Shown one piece after another: positions 37,018-49,948 of a stretch of DNA of 64,000 bases; the first letter of the stretch is position 1; each line of letters starts with the position of its first letter. Position numbers and translations under genes: made by a program. The DNA lies in contig NW_024468259.1 of the NCBI RefSeq assembly GCF_002104995.1, positions 708,782 through 772,781 on the forward strand, read 5' to 3'. The notes beneath the pieces were generated by a model. That model was given only the letters and a program-made list of their open reading frames with translations. It was not told the DNA's origin and did no database searches. This stretch comes from Linderina pennispora. Taxonomy: Eukaryota > Kickxellomycota > Kickxellomycetes > Kickxellales > Kickxellaceae.

Positions 37018-38649
37018 ATGCCGTTCAGTGGCCCGGCCTCCGACCTGACTATAGACCTGGGCCCTGGCTCTTATGACGACACGACCGCGCTGACGCGCCA
37101 CCACGGCCGGGTTCTGCTGACGCTGACAAAGCCAATGGCCGTGCATTCGGTGCAGCTCTTGCTCCTTGGCGAGGAGACAGTCAATTTGCGCGCCTGGATC
37201 CCGCTTAGCACCAACACGGCGTCGACGCCCATAGTGGACATACAAAGGGACCTGTACAGCGGCGGGACACTAGAGCCCGGCATGCACGTCTTCCCGTTCA
37301 CACTGGTTCTGCCAGGCACGTTGCCGACGACGTTGGAGCGCGAGCTGTGCACAATAAAGTACCGTGTGCGTGCGGAAGTAGCCAAGGCGGCGTTTTTCTC
37401 ATCGCCCAGCATTGCCCTGGCCAAGGAGGAGGAGGTCCTGGTGGTGCATAGGCGCAGGGCCAAGCGCCTGGCGAAGACAAAGTCGCTGGACCAGTCGGTG
37501 GGCTGTCCCCGACGGCACCTGCCATGTAAAGTTCGCGGGGTCCATCAGCAAGGACGTGGTCAGGCCGGGCAGCAAGGTCAAGATCTCGGTCGCCGCCCGC
37601 ACATCGACAGTCGCAGTTTGGCCTGCGGCTGCTGGCGGTCAACTTTGCCGAGGCCGTGCAGTGCCACGTTCAGGTGCGCGGCGAGGAGCGGCTGACTACA
37701 CAGATCACAAACCTGGTTGGCTCCCGGCTGGATGCGCTCGAGGGCGACCCGGTGATTGCAGCGGGGGCCGAGAACGACGACATGCGGACGGTCAGGAAAA
37801 CCCGGTCGCGGCTCACGGATCTGCTGAAAGCCAGCACGCCGCCGCCCACGCCGCCGCAGATGCCCGGCAGCGTGGCCAATGGCAGCACCACCGGCCTGGC
37901 TCTTGGCGGGCGCGGGTCGGCGGGCACGCCCCGGGTGGTGCGGCAAATAAGGGCTACCCACACGCTCGAGGTCCCGCAGGGCCTGAGCCAGTTCGACGCC
38001 GAGTACATTTCGCGCGAGTACCGGCTGATGCTGGTCGCCGAGGTAGCGCCGATGGAGGACACGCCCGAGAACGCCGACTCGGTGCACATCAACGAGGCCC
38101 GGCTGGACATTTCGCCACGCAGCACCTTTGACAGCACGCGCAAGTCGTCCTCATCCATGGACCACCGGTCCCGCCAGAAATGGGCCGTCTCTGAGCAGTC
38201 CTCGGCCATGACAGGCTGGAAGATCGACGATTGTCGACACATTCAGCGTAGTCGATGCGTCGAAAAGCACCGCCGACATCATTGTCGGCCAGTACAGAAT
38301 GCTGGGCTCCGACGACCCGGCCAATGCCACGCTGGGCAGCACATTGCACCAGCAGATGTCGCTGCCGCCGCCTCAGCACGTGCATCACCGGCGCACGAGC
38401 TCGGGGCTGGTGGGCTTTCTGAAGCGGGGATTCCGCAGCTCGTCGCCGCGGCCCGAGAGCGAGCCGTCGGGCAGCTCAAGGTCGGTCACGCCGGTCAATG
38501 GCGATGCTTCGTATTCCGAGCATATACAGCAGCTCCCCGGCATTCGGGCCGCGGTGGCCGCCACCCGGTCAATGCGGTCCAGCAGTGCGCCACACCACCC
38601 TCCACCCAGCGCCATATTCGGCCAGCCGAATGGCAGTAGCAAGGAGTGA
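37018..38649 (+). CDS. Alpha-arrestin-like trafficking adaptor
   Basis: Arrestin-fold protein of the fungal ART type, linking Rsp5-like ubiquitin ligases to plasma-membrane transporters. The N-terminal arrestin domain is clear: VLLTLTKPMAVHSVQLLLLG, then LEPGMHVFPFTLVLPGTLP and the IKYRVRAEV strand. A second sandwich begins with HVKFAGSISKDVVRPGSKVK. The C-terminal third is Ser/Pro-rich and unstructured (SSSPRPESEPSGSSRS). I see no clear PPxY motif in the readable frames. Frameshifts near 37505, 37610, 38235 and 38260. The start 37018 directly follows an AT-rich leader; the gene is 205 bp after the acyl-CoA synthetase, same strand. Confidence 0.8.
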
Positions 38650-38776
38650 TATGTGCCAATACATTTGTGAAAGCGCAGCGATGGTAGTGTACCAATCAGG
38701 ACATGCAGAGTCTGCAGTAAAAGGGATCTGGGAAATATGTCTTTGCATAGATTGCAGGTTGATGCAATTCAGGCAA

Positions 38777-39914
38777 TCATGTGGATGCGTGGTCTATTTG
38801 AGAAACAACGGGCCGAAGGAAAAGAGGAAAAAAAAACAGAAATGCACGCTCCTGCTCTACAGGATCAGCACCGACACAAGCATTGCCAGCATGCATCCCT
38901 GCATCGACACAAGGCGCGACACTGCCCCGTTGCTTGGGCCGCTCGACGACGGACAGGTCCTTTGTGCTGTTGCCGTTGGTGTAGGTCGACGCGCTGGCGC
39001 CAGTCACCGAGGTGATAAACGACATGAAGTAGTTCACATGCGTGTAGAACGCCAGGCCGTCCGACAGCGCGCAGTCCGACGAGCCCGAGTTGGCCAGGTC
39101 CGTGCCCACGCTGGTCAGCGCAACAAAGTACAGCTGCCCGCCCTTCTCAATCACCGACGGCGAGCCCGAGTCGCCCTGGCACGAGTCCTTGCCGGGCGTC
39201 AGTGCGTTCACCGTGCACACCTCGGGCCCGCTGGCCGACTTGTACGTCGGGTTGGCCTGCGCGCACGTCCGCGGCTGGCCCACCTTCACGTCCACCGCCA
39301 TCAGGGTCTTCGCCAGCGACGTCGCGTTGTTCGACGTCTTCCCCCAGCCCATCGTCGTCATCGTCATGTCGACCGGGATATCGCCCGGTGTACACCGGAA
39401 TCGTCCGTCACCGTCGAGCTCAGCGTCCACCGGCTTTATCTGGATAATCGCAATGTCGTTTGTCACCAGCTTCGGGTTGTACTTTGGATGCACTGTAATG
39501 CTGACCGGTCGGTCCTGCTTCTGCAGCGTCCGTCGCATCTGCTCCGTATGCCACGTACACCTGCTCCGGCTCGGCTATCGTGTTGGTGTCCTCGTCCACC
39601 ATGCAGTGCGCTGCCGTCACTACTGTGTCTGCTGCGATCAGCGTGCCGCCGCACAGGAACGTCTCGGTGCCTCGGATAATCGTCAGCCGCACTGCAAACG
39701 TGTATTTGCCCGCCGGCGCCTTGGTGCCGCCGATAATGCGCTCGTGCATGACCGGGAGGGATGCATCCCGCCGCACCACGCGAACAGTCCGGCGGTTCGG
39801 CGTCTGCCGTGTGATGATGCCCTGGTTGTTGGGGCTAGTGCCTGCCAGAGTACTAACGCCGGCCAATGCCGACGACGCACACAGCAGGGTCCCCAGGAAC
39901 GAAAAAATCTTCAT
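38777..39914 (-). CDS. Trypsin-like S1 serine protease, secreted
   Basis: Chymotrypsin-fold protease. ATG 39912-39914 gives a signal peptide (MKIFSFLGTLLCASSALAG), then a propeptide and the activation site IIGGTKAPAGKY. Catalytic triad: His in VVTAAHC, Asp in TNDIAIIQI, Ser in CQGDSGSP. One frame shift near 39545. As read, the protein runs to 38777. A shift after NGNSTKDLS near 38955 would instead end at 38860 with SSSGPSNGAV followed by a hydrophobic tail (CMLAMLVSVLIL), which looks like a GPI-attachment signal. Given the indel rate here, the second version is plausible. Confidence 0.9.
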
Positions 39915-41093
39915 AATTACTGATACAGGAAAGAAGGGAAAAGAAAAGAAAAAACAAACAAAATCAACCGGGTTGTGCGGGACAGAGGAAACAAAGGTGG
40001 GCGTATATACGTAGTCTATAAAGGAAAGAAGGGGAGAGGGGAGGGAAAGGAGAAAACAGCAGGCGCAGACTTTTACAAGCTTGCTTTGTGCGAAAATACA
40101 AAAGGGCGCTGGTTTGCAATATGTCTGTGTGTTTTCGCCAGGAAGAGAGAGGCAATGACAATATCAAGAAAAGCAAAACAAATAGGTGCAGGAGGCAGAC
40201 TGGCAGGACGGGCTAAGAGGTGATCCTTTCTAAGCGAAAAGCACTTGCAATCAGCGCCCAACGGTATTTATAGCGGCAGCAGCAGCGGCAGCAGCAATGG
40301 CAACTGATGCCCATTAGCGGACACTCAGGAACAAGCCCGGAACGGCTGGGCCAAATAAAATTGTGTCATACCCGCTTGCATTTCCACCTGTACAACCCGA
40401 AGACGTCTTGCTGCGATTCGCCAGAGGGGGGCTCTAGTTCCGCATGCCGGACTGCGCGTTACAAGAGACAACCCTTCCAATTTCCTCGCCAGAGCTGCGC
40501 TAGCACGGCTGCACCAGACAAAAAAACAGCTGTTTCTTGGCGCCAAGAGCGTGTCAGGAGGTGGGGGTGTCCTTCTCCAGCCGATTGGGCTCAGATCGCT
40601 GTCCCCCGAGGATCTCTGGATCATGCTGTGACTACTCATTTCGCGATTTTGGCCGCCTTGCTGCCAGCCACTTCCGGTCCCTCGGCCCGTCTGGCCAGCC
40701 CAGGCTGTTTCGCCGAGCGTCGACGGCACACGCATGTTTCTGTTAAGCTCGGGCGGTAGAGGAGATGGACCTTTCGCCTCCGCCCCGGTGTCTATCGGCC
40801 AGCCGATTTGCATGAACGGGGTCAGCGCAATAAACTTGCTTCGCGGAATCAGCCGATTTTTGTAGTCGCAGATAAAAAAGACCACTGATCTCGAGACTCT
40901 CCCCGCATCCATGCCGTCTGCGTCTTTTTTCCTCCCTCCGCTCTCCCTTGCCTTGAAGTTCAAGTATTAAATTACACTTCTGAATTTGCGTCCACTTTTT
41001 GTTTTCCTCCCCTTCACTCTGCATTTTCCGTGCATGTACGATCATTAAAGCAGAATATCCAGCCTGTTCTTTTTTCTCGTTTCGCGTGATATA
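39915..41093. other. Intergenic, ~1.2 kb
   Basis: Divergent promoter region of the protease and SDR genes. A CAG/GCA-rich stretch lies at 40274-40303 and TTTATA-type sequence at 40265-40271. Frames on both strands in 40300-40960 show no recognisable family. Confidence 0.5.
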
Positions 41094-41972
41094 ATGGCAG
41101 ACAACAGACTTGTGGCGGTGGTGACCGGCGCCAATAAGGGCATTGGCAAAGCAACAGTCCGCCTCCTGCTTCTACAGACCGAACGGCCAATGGTCATCTA
41201 TCTGACGGCCCGGAACGTAGAGCGCGGCCAAGCCGCTTTCGATGACATAAAGCGCGAGCAGTCGCGGATACAAGCCGCATTCAGAAAACGAGCTGCGCTT
41301 CCACCAGCTCGATGTCTCAGACCTCGACAGCATACACACGTTTATCGATTACCTGTCATTAATACACGGCGCCCAGAGCGTCGACATCCTGATCAACAAC
41401 GCCGGCGGAGTCGTGCGCGCCCACAACGGCAAGGGCGTGTCGCGCGTCTGCAACATGGAGACCGCCCACAAGATTGTCCACATGAATTACTTTACTGCTG
41501 TCAACACCACATCGCTACTTGCTGCCACATATGCGCCCTGGCGGCCGCATCATCTTCATGGTCTCGGCCCTTGGCCCACCTGGGCATTTTCTCGGGCGAG
41601 CTGCCAAAGGTCCTGGTGTCGGACGAACTCAACCTGAACGGTCTCCACATTATAGAAAACGGTTTCATCTCGTCGGTTGGCAAAGGCACGTATGCCGAAT
41701 ACGGATTCCCGCCCATGCCCTTTGCGGTCGCCAAGGCTGGCCTGATCGCTTACTCGCGCATGCTTGCCCGGATCTTTGCTCCCGATCCGCGCAATCTGTT
41801 CTTTGCTGCTGTCTGTCCCGGCTACTGCCAAACTGATATGACTGGGCCCTACGCGCCCCTGCAGCCCAGCCAAGGCGCGGAGACCCCGGCCTATCTGGCC
41901 ACTGCAGACACTAAGCGCATTCAAAGGCACAATGGTTGCCTGTGGAAAAACAAGAAGCAGATAAAGTGGTAA
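41094..41972 (+). CDS. Short-chain dehydrogenase/reductase, carbonyl-reductase-like, with Phe at the catalytic Tyr position
   Basis: Classical SDR fold. The cofactor site VVTGANKGIGKATV at the N-terminus and TARNVERGQAAF resemble carbonyl reductase 1, which uses NADPH. DILINNAGG is the NNAG motif. In the YxxxK position the sequence reads MPFAVAKAGL: Lys is kept but Tyr is Phe. Then CPGYCQTDMTG (PG motif) and a C-terminus ending KKQIKW. Frame shifts near 41275, 41540 and 41590 are probable indels; the Tyr/Phe change is a substitution in an otherwise intact frame. About 292 codons. Confidence 0.85.
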   Translation: MADNRLVAVVTGANKGIGKATVRLLLLQTERPMVIYLTARNVERGQAAFDDIKREQSRIQAAFRKRAALPPARCLRPRQHTHVYRLPVINTRRPERRHPDQQRRRSRARPQRQGRVARLQHGDRPQDCPHELLYCCQHHIATCCHICALAAASSSWSRPLAHLGIFSGELPKVLVSDELNLNGLHIIENGFISSVGKGTYAEYGFPPMPFAVAKAGLIAYSRMLARIFAPDPRNLFFAAVCPGYCQTDMTGPYAPLQPSQGAETPAYLATADTKRIQRHNGCLWKNKKQIKW

Positions 41973-44810
41973 TTACATGCGTCCCGTCCATTCCTGTGCT
42001 AATTATTCTAGATCTCTTATCACTTTGGCTATTTGATTCATATACACATATCGTCGACTTTCCACTTGTGGACACCTGTCATTCAAAGTGAATGGCCGCA
42101 TCTCCCGCTGTAGCAGGAGAATGGTTGGATCTCTGCCATCCGTCTAGCTTGCATTTCGGTTCTACAGGTGATAAGGAGGCTGGCAGGAAGGAGCTCAAAC
42201 GTAAACAGTCCAAATTGCAAGGTATCCACAAACTGTGCCCTTTCCTGTGGATCCACAACCGTGACGTCTGGGCCGACAATCCGTCTCAAAATATCAGGGT
42301 ACTCTGCAAATCGTGGCTCCCAGTGAAGGCTGAGGAGACCAATCTGATTTATGGCTCAGACTATCACTCGGGTTCATAGTCTGGAAAGTATATGTTTCTT
42401 CAATGTCTTCAAGAGGCAATGTGATGGTACAGATGTAGAGCACTGTTGCCATGCTACTTTCGCCTAGTTTAAGCAAGTGAGAAGAGGGATGAGGAGACAT
42501 CTGTTTTTTAGATTAGTTTCGCAATCAGATTCTATATGGTATGTTCCACTGCTATGCCTAGTCTATATAAACGGCTGCGCACCTACAACGCTGGAGGTTC
42601 AATTGGACTTCCAGCTTATACTTGCTTGGTACATATATCTGGCTCTATTTATATACACCGCTTATTGTAAAACCTGCTTTCCACTTTTTTTTTTTGACCA
42701 TACAGCAGAACCACCTTTAACAGCCATCAAACGACATCGGTTAGTTCAACCTGGTCAGTTTCTTTTCTTATCCTACTTCTCAGTGTATCGCCTTTATCTA
42801 TGTCCTCTATGTAATCATCTCTGACGCCATATTCCAGGCCTCCTGCTACCTCGTCTAACCAGGAAAGCACGCTACCATGGATCAACCTCAGCGGCAAACT
42901 GGTGAAGAGAGCACTGCAAAACTACGATCGCATATGGAGAGGATCTATGTCAAGGAACCCAACGGTGTTGTCATATCAAACCCATCTGACGTGCGGCGTA
43001 TCCGTTGGATCCCACTCATTCCCTAAAGGCGGCATCACTTTATGGCCATAGATATTTTTGACGAGCAAAACAGCCTTAGCGGACGTGATATCCCTTTTGT
43101 CAAAATGCGCAAAGGGCAGACTGGGCATTTCCTAAACTCTAGCCTATCTCGGCCGCAATGGAAGAAGCGATACTGGCGCATGAGATTGTTGCACTGAAGG
43201 AGAAGTGGAGATTCGCAGCTCGAGCATAGTAACAGTGACATGGTTGAGGTGAACTATTTCGGACGATTTTTGCTTTAGCCGCATTCAGGACTATTGGTGG
43301 CTTGGCGGTTGGCCAGAATTTCAGCTCTCTTAAATGCGAGTGGAAACTCGCTATGCCATCAATGCACGAGACGCAGACCACTATCTGGTAATCCGCGCAA
43401 TATGGCCAGTGATGAAACACTTTCCTGTTCTCATTGCTTATCGGAAACCTGCAGGACGCAATACAATCGTATCAATGGACACGGTCTTTAAAATCGATTT
43501 CGCAAAGCAGGGAATGCATGGCTAATGGTGGTGAAAAAACCGGCGGAGCTTCTTCAGAGGTTCTTCGATACCGAAGACCCTAGAGTCCAAGATTCCATAT
43601 AAATGGCTCCCAGATCCTGCGCAGAATCATTCATCTTTCACAGCTTGCTGGAGCTTGATCCCAATCTCGCTAGCACTAGCCGTGGGTTATGCACTTCCTG
43701 ATGCTGCATCCGAGAATCCTATACAAGAGCAGTTGATGACGTGTGTTCAATCTTTTCGACCGACCACCTCATTACCTTTGCTGAAGCGCAAAAGTCGCTG
43801 TCTTTCATAGAAATATGCTCATAAGAGCCTCAACGCATACAGCCTATTGTCGTCATGCACAGCCCACATACTACAGGACCTTGTGTTATTGCACTGCAAG
43901 GCAATTTTCTCGCCATGCAAGAAACAATCTGGATTGAACTTGGAATGGCTCCTTCCACAACTTTTTTGGTCTTGAATGGCCCATGATGGCAGGACGTTCT
44001 TGCAGGGATTAAGCCCGCTGCAACTTCTTTGGCTTTAGTTATAGCATCTGCATCTGCGTAGATAGGGCCCTTGCTTGGATGTAGCTGCTTTCAATCACCT
44101 CTAATATTCTGAAAGATTACGATTTGTCGATTATATCGAGATATACTTATCTCGCCCTACGTGTTTTAGATGCGAATGCGTATCCAAAGATCATGGGCTA
44201 TGAGAGGTACATGGTTGCCTCTCCTACAAATTTAGACAGTGATTGTCGAGTTTGCATTGCCAAGCAGTCAGCTTAGTATCATAGGTAACAAGTAGATCCA
44301 GGCCATACCTATATACAACTAGCGGAGCGTTGATATCTATATATTCAGCGTCCAGGTGACAATTAGCAATGGTGTTTATCAAAGGGGCCAAAGTCATCAC
44401 GGCTTTGGAGTGTTGCAAAATAAAAAACTACATAGAAATACACTGTTTATTGCATACGTGGACCCAAGTTCTATGTCTTCACCTTGTTATAGGTCTAAAG
44501 CACACGGTGGGTGGTGTAGGGCAAAAGAAAAAAAGAAACGAGTAGCGAAAGATACCTTATATATGATTTTATGTGTAGCTTTCGTGTAGCGCGGATTCTG
44601 AATAAACTGTCAAGCGATAATATCTTAATCCAGAAATGTGCGAATGTTGTGAACGTATCAACAATAGAAAGTGACAGAGTCAAGGAATATATATTGATGA
44701 AGAAAGCTAAAGAGAAGTAGGAAGGGAGAGGTGATCGAAAAGGTTTCATACCATCGCTCAGGTGGCACAGCCAAAAAGAAGAAGAAAGAAAAAGAACAAC
44801 AGGATAAAAA
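41973..44810. other. ~2.8 kb AT-richer region with decayed coding-like fragments
   Basis: Composition drops in GC relative to the left. Short open pieces with protein-like composition occur at 42878-43020, 43334-43525 (MRVETRYAINARDADHYLV...) and 44224-44418 (minus), none long, joined or recognisable. It may hold remains of transposon or pseudogene sequence at the border of the repeat-rich block. Confidence 0.4.
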
Positions 44811-44814
44811 ACTA

Positions 44815-47800
44815 TGTAGTTCACAGGAATCGGATCTTGAGATTCTAACACAGCTCGCATCCCTTGCATCAACTGCTACACACGGTCGCGATAGACTGTG
44901 CAATGGCAAAACCTGGTCCTGGTCTCTGCGCAGCGACTGCTTCCGGTTTGGAGTCTTGCTCCCTTTGATCGTTCTGTCAGGTACAGCAGCCAGTTCGCCG
45001 CCCACCAGGCAACACCCGCCTGGTCGACAACCGTGCCACGATCGGTGCGGCCAGTACCCTGCTGTCGATTCTTCTGGCCGGACTCTCGCTCGGATGGCAG
45101 TTTTCTGCCAAAGCAACACATGAGAGGCTACTTTCTGGCGGCCTTGTACTAGCCATGCTGGCAATCGCAGTAGCATCAGTATTCTATTACATGGCTTTCA
45201 TGCGCGCTGCCGATCGCATCTGGTACAGAGGGCTGTTTCCGCTGTTTTTGACCTGGGCTATTGGTATTCTACTCGCCCTGGACTTGCTTGAGGTCTACTT
45301 CTTGTTCTTTATACCTGAGAACAGTGACGCTCCGTTCTGGTTTGGTGCCTCGCAGCGTTCGCACTACTTGCTCTTGATTACAGTCACTAACACTGTCTTG
45401 TTTTTCTTCCATGGAGCCGCGCAGCACCGTGCAATTTTCCTCCGCCCACACCAACCCTGCACCGATGAGACCGAGGAATATGTGGATGCTGAGCCGGACA
45501 GAGACTTTGTCGAAACACCGTTGGCACAAACACGTGGAAAGAATGGCTCCCCTTCCCTGGTCAATACACCTGAGTATAGTGGTTCGTTGTTCGATACATT
45601 CACATTCTTGTGGGACAGCGACATATTCTATAAGGGCTCTCGTCGTCAGCTCGATTATGCGGATCTTTACAAACTGGATACGAGTGACACGGCGATTCCA
45701 AACTGGAGCCGCTATGCAAAGCACCGCAAACCAGGTCGGTCTCTGCTATTGTCGCTAATCCTGACGTTTGCCCCTCAGCTCCTCGCTCAGCTGCTGCTTT
45801 CTGTGGCTGTTGCAGTATTAAACTACTCTGGCCCGTTCTTCTTGCAGCGCATTCTGCAGTCGATCGAGATTATTGGCAATACTACTGTGGGTGGTACTCC
45901 AGCAAAATCGATCCGTAGTGCATATCTAGATGCATTCGGGCTGTTCGTCTTCACACTCCTAAATGTGCAGCTTGTTGACCAAGCGATGTGGATTGGCCGT
46001 CATATGGATTTCCGCATAAAGGGTCTCTTGGTTGGCGAGCTGTCTACCAAGACCTTGAACCGTCGTGCAAAGGGATCACTTGAAGGTGTCACAGGCGATG
46101 GCGACGAGGATAGCAGCGACAATGGGTTAGAGTCGGCGCAGGAAGCGACAAGTGGCAAAATAATGAATCTGCTCACCACAAATCTCAACCGTGTCACCAA
46201 GGTCGTCGCCTACCTGGATGACCTGTACACGCTGCCTCTGTCAGCAGTCATTGGTGTCATTTACATGTTCAAGCTGCTGGGATAGTCATCGCTCATCGGA
46301 TTCTCGATCGTGATTCCGTATTACCCACTGACAAAGAAACTATTCTACTATTTGTCCGATCTTGAGGAGAAAACTTCGGAGCTGAGCGACGAGCATGTGG
46401 AAGCGATTACAGAGCTTCTGCAAGGAATCAAGGCTGTCAAGCTCTATGGCTGGGAGTCCCAGTTCCTCAAAAAGATCGACGCGCACCACGAAAAGCAGCT
46501 GGGTTCGATGTGGAGATGGCTACTCGGCTGGGCCAATGCATCCATCGTCACATCTCTGTCACCGATGATCGTCATGGTACTGATACTTGCATCATACACG
46601 GGCATATTCGGACATCAAATCAATGCTGAGATTGAATTTACAACGATCTCAGTGTTCCAGCTCCTGCGAATTTCACTGGAGCATTTCCCGGACCTTTTGA
46701 GCTGGGTCATTTCGGGCTATGTGTCGCTGAAACGTATCGATTCATACCTTGCGATGCCTCAGGCCCAGGACCTCGACAAGCGGATCTGTCGAGTAGATGG
46801 CAGTGGTGATGTGCTGGGATTTGTCAATGCCAGTCTAATCTGGGACACACATGGGAAGAACAACTTGACTAATTCAGCCGATGATACTAGGTATATGGTG
46901 AAGGTCGACAAGAACACACCACTGATATCAGACGCTTCGACCTATTCAGATGCTTCGTTGGACAGCCAGCAGGAACAGCCAGATAAGATTGCAATCAGGC
47001 TCAAGGACATCGATATTCGCTTCCCTGCTAATGAGCTATCCGTCATTGCTGGTCCGACGGGCAGTGGCAAGTCGTCATTGCTGTCAGCGCTCATTGGTGA
47101 GATGACATTGATCAGCGGGTCTATTCAGCTGCCAACTGTCAATGCTGACCAGAGCATCGCTTCGAACCAGGGCTATCAAGATGTTATCGAGCTGTCACGC
47201 GAACAGATGGCAATTCGCGATATTGGCCATGTCACGCAGGAGGCATGGCTGCGCAATGCCACCATCCGCGAGAACATCCTGTTTGGCGAGCCGTATGATC
47301 AGCAGCGCTACGAGGAGGTGCTGCGTGTCTATGCACTGAAGCCTGATCTGCGGATCCTGACTGCTGGTGACCAGACCAAGATTGGCAAGTGCGGCGTGAC
47401 GCTGTCGGGTGGCCAGAAGCAGCGTGTTGCATTGGCGCGTGCTGTGTACTCGGACCGCAAGATCCTACTTATTGATGATTGTCTGTCGGCTGTCGATGCG
47501 CACACTGCTAAGCACATCCTGATGGAATGCCTGCTGAACAAGACATCGCTGATGCAGGGCCGCACTTGTGTCCTCGTCACCCACCACGTGTCGATGTGCC
47601 TTCCGTATGCGCAGTACATCGCGGTGATGCGCGAGGGCGAGATTGCACTCAAGGGCAATCCGCAGGAACTGCAAGCCCTGGGCAAGTTCTCTGCCACACT
47701 TGCTGAGCTCAACACTAAGGAAGACACCAAGTCTGACGATGGATCAAAGGGCAAGGAAGTTGATGGCATCGAAGATGATGGCAATGCCGAGCGGGCCAAG

Positions 47801-49864
47801 GCTGTCAATGACCCGACATCGGAAGACGAGTACAACAGCAAGAGTCTGCACAAACTGGTCGCTGACGGGGGCTTGGGTGCAGATATCAATCCGGTAAACC
47901 TTGAAGGAACTTTGGTTGAGGACGAGGAGCGTGAGACTGGACGGGTCAAAATGGAGGTTTGGGGCATATTCTTCTCGGCATGCAGTGGCTACTCATACTG
48001 GTTTGCTGTTCTTTTGTTAAACTCCCTGGCCAAAGTGGTTACAATTGTTCAAGACTACTGGATCTGTATCTGGGTAACGGCAAACAATATAGCATCTCCA
48101 CATGTAGTTCTACCTGATTCCACTAACACAGTATCACCAGCAGCAAACACCAACATAATTGGCCAGCATACAGTATCGTTTTGGATTGGTATTTACCTGG
48201 CAATCGGTGTCATCGAAGTTTTTGCGCTGTTTATCAAGCTTGCCTATGCATATTCTGGACTGATCAAAGCCGCCAGAAATGTGCATGCAAAGCTGATCAG
48301 GTCAGTTGTCCATGCCACACCGCGCTTCTTTGATTCGTCACCATTCGGCCGGATCATTAACCGGTTCTCCCGTGACATGGAGTCTATTGGCACGAACACC
48401 CTAGATTCACTCATCTGGATGTTTGCAGACTTCACCTCTGCATTGGGTGTTATCGTCATCATCACTGCAGTTATGCCGCCATTCATTTTTGTTACTGTTG
48501 TCATCACAGTAGCATATGTGGTGATTGCCAAGTGTTACTTGGATTCAACCCGCGAGCTGAAGCGACTTGAGTCAAATGCCTCAGCGCCGCTGCTGTCACT
48601 GTTTGGCGAGCTGATACAGGGTGTATCATCAATCCGCGCATTTGGTCTCAAAAAGTACTACATCATGGAGGCTATTAACAGATCAGATGAGCTGAATCGC
48701 CCGTTCTACCTGACAATGGTGTCGAGCTGCTGGATGTCCATCCGACTTGATGCTGCAGGTGCAACAGTGTCATTCTTCTGTGCTTTCTTCATCTTGTGGA
48801 ATGTCTGCAGCTTCGACGCCAGTCTTGCTGGATTTGCGTTGGTACATGCACTACAGTTTAAAGACTATATGCTGTTTGCCATCCGGAACTATGGTGACAA
48901 CGAGCTGAACATGAACGGTGTTGAGCGGGTCAGCCAGTATCTAAAGCTTGACCAGGAGGCCAGTGCTCAGTCGACGCCCGAGAACAAGCCTGTCAGCAAC
49001 TGGCCTAGGACTGGTGACCTTGAGGTTGAGGACCTGGTCGTCGAGTATGTGCCTAATGTCCCAGTGCTGCATAGCCTGAGCATGTCGATCAAGCACGGCG
49101 AGAAGATCGGTGTGGTTGGCTGCACTGGCGCTGGTAAATCTACGCTGTCGTTGGCATTCCTGCGGTTCATCGAGGCAGCCAAGGGCCGGATCATGCTCGA
49201 TGGGGTTGACATCTCGAAGATTGGCCTGGAGGATCTCCGTCACAATGTCACGATCATTCCACAGGACCCAGTGCTGTTCAACGGCACTATTCGCTTCAAC
49301 CTTGACCCGTTCAGCGAGTACCCTGATGAGATTGTGTGGGATGCGCTGCACCGTGCACATCTGGTGCGTGAGTATGGCAGCCAGACTGCTAGCACAGCAA
49401 TCAGTGTGCTTGAAGGCAACGCCATCGATAGTTCGCTGGAGCACATGTCAGGCATATTCACTAGCCTGGAGGCCAAGATCAAGGAGAATGGCCAGAACCT
49501 GTCACTAGGTCAGCGTCAGCTAGTGGCACTGGCTCGCGCTCTGGTGCGCCGGTCACGACTGATCATCATGGATGAGGCAACAGCATCAGTTGATTTTGAT
49601 ACTGATGACCGTATCCAGCGCACGATCCGTGGCTCCGAGTTTGCCAACTCGACCCTGTTCTGCATTGCTCACCGGCTGCGCACCATCATTGACTATGACC
49701 GCGTGCTGGTACTGGACAAAGGCAAGGTTGCCGAGTTTGACACTCCGGCCAACCTGCTCAACAGGCAGGACGGCATCTTCCGCAGCATGTGCGAAAAGTC
49801 CGGCGAGTTTGAGTACCTTGCCGATGCTGCTAAGCGAGCCCAAGATCCCAAGCAGTTTTCTTAA
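44815..49864 (+). CDS. ABCC (MRP/Ycf1-like) transporter with an in-frame amber codon
   Basis: Full-size ABC-C exporter, probably vacuolar or plasma membrane, moving conjugates or drugs. An N-terminal TMD0-like part (from about 44815, true start not found, frameshifts near 44985 and 45120) is followed by TMD1. NBD1: Walker A IAGPTGSGKSSLL, signature LSGGQKQRVALARAV, Walker B ILLIDDCLSAVD. An acidic linker precedes TMD2 (RSVVHATPRFFDSSPFGRIINRFSRD is typical). NBD2: GCTGAGKSTL, LSLGQRQLVALARAL, IIMDEATASVD. From 45155 the frame is open for 4.7 kb except TAG at 46283-46285 between KLLG and SSLIGFS. The family has Trp there, so TGG to TAG is the simplest change. Confidence 0.93.
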
Positions 49865-49948
49865 AATTAGCATGATACAATATAGAGCCACAATTGCAGC
49901 TAGGGCTGCTCTCAGTGCTATCCTTATTTGTCATCGGTTCTTCAAGGT

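Noticed and set aside
44224-44418. 64-aa minus-strand frame as a gene
   Set aside because: Isolated, short, in decayed AT-rich DNA, with no neighbouring exon or family match.
46283-46285. Reassigned TAG codon (alternative genetic code)
   Set aside because: TAG is a normal terminator elsewhere in the genome as far as visible, and no other conserved frame here carries internal TAG at Trp or Gln sites.
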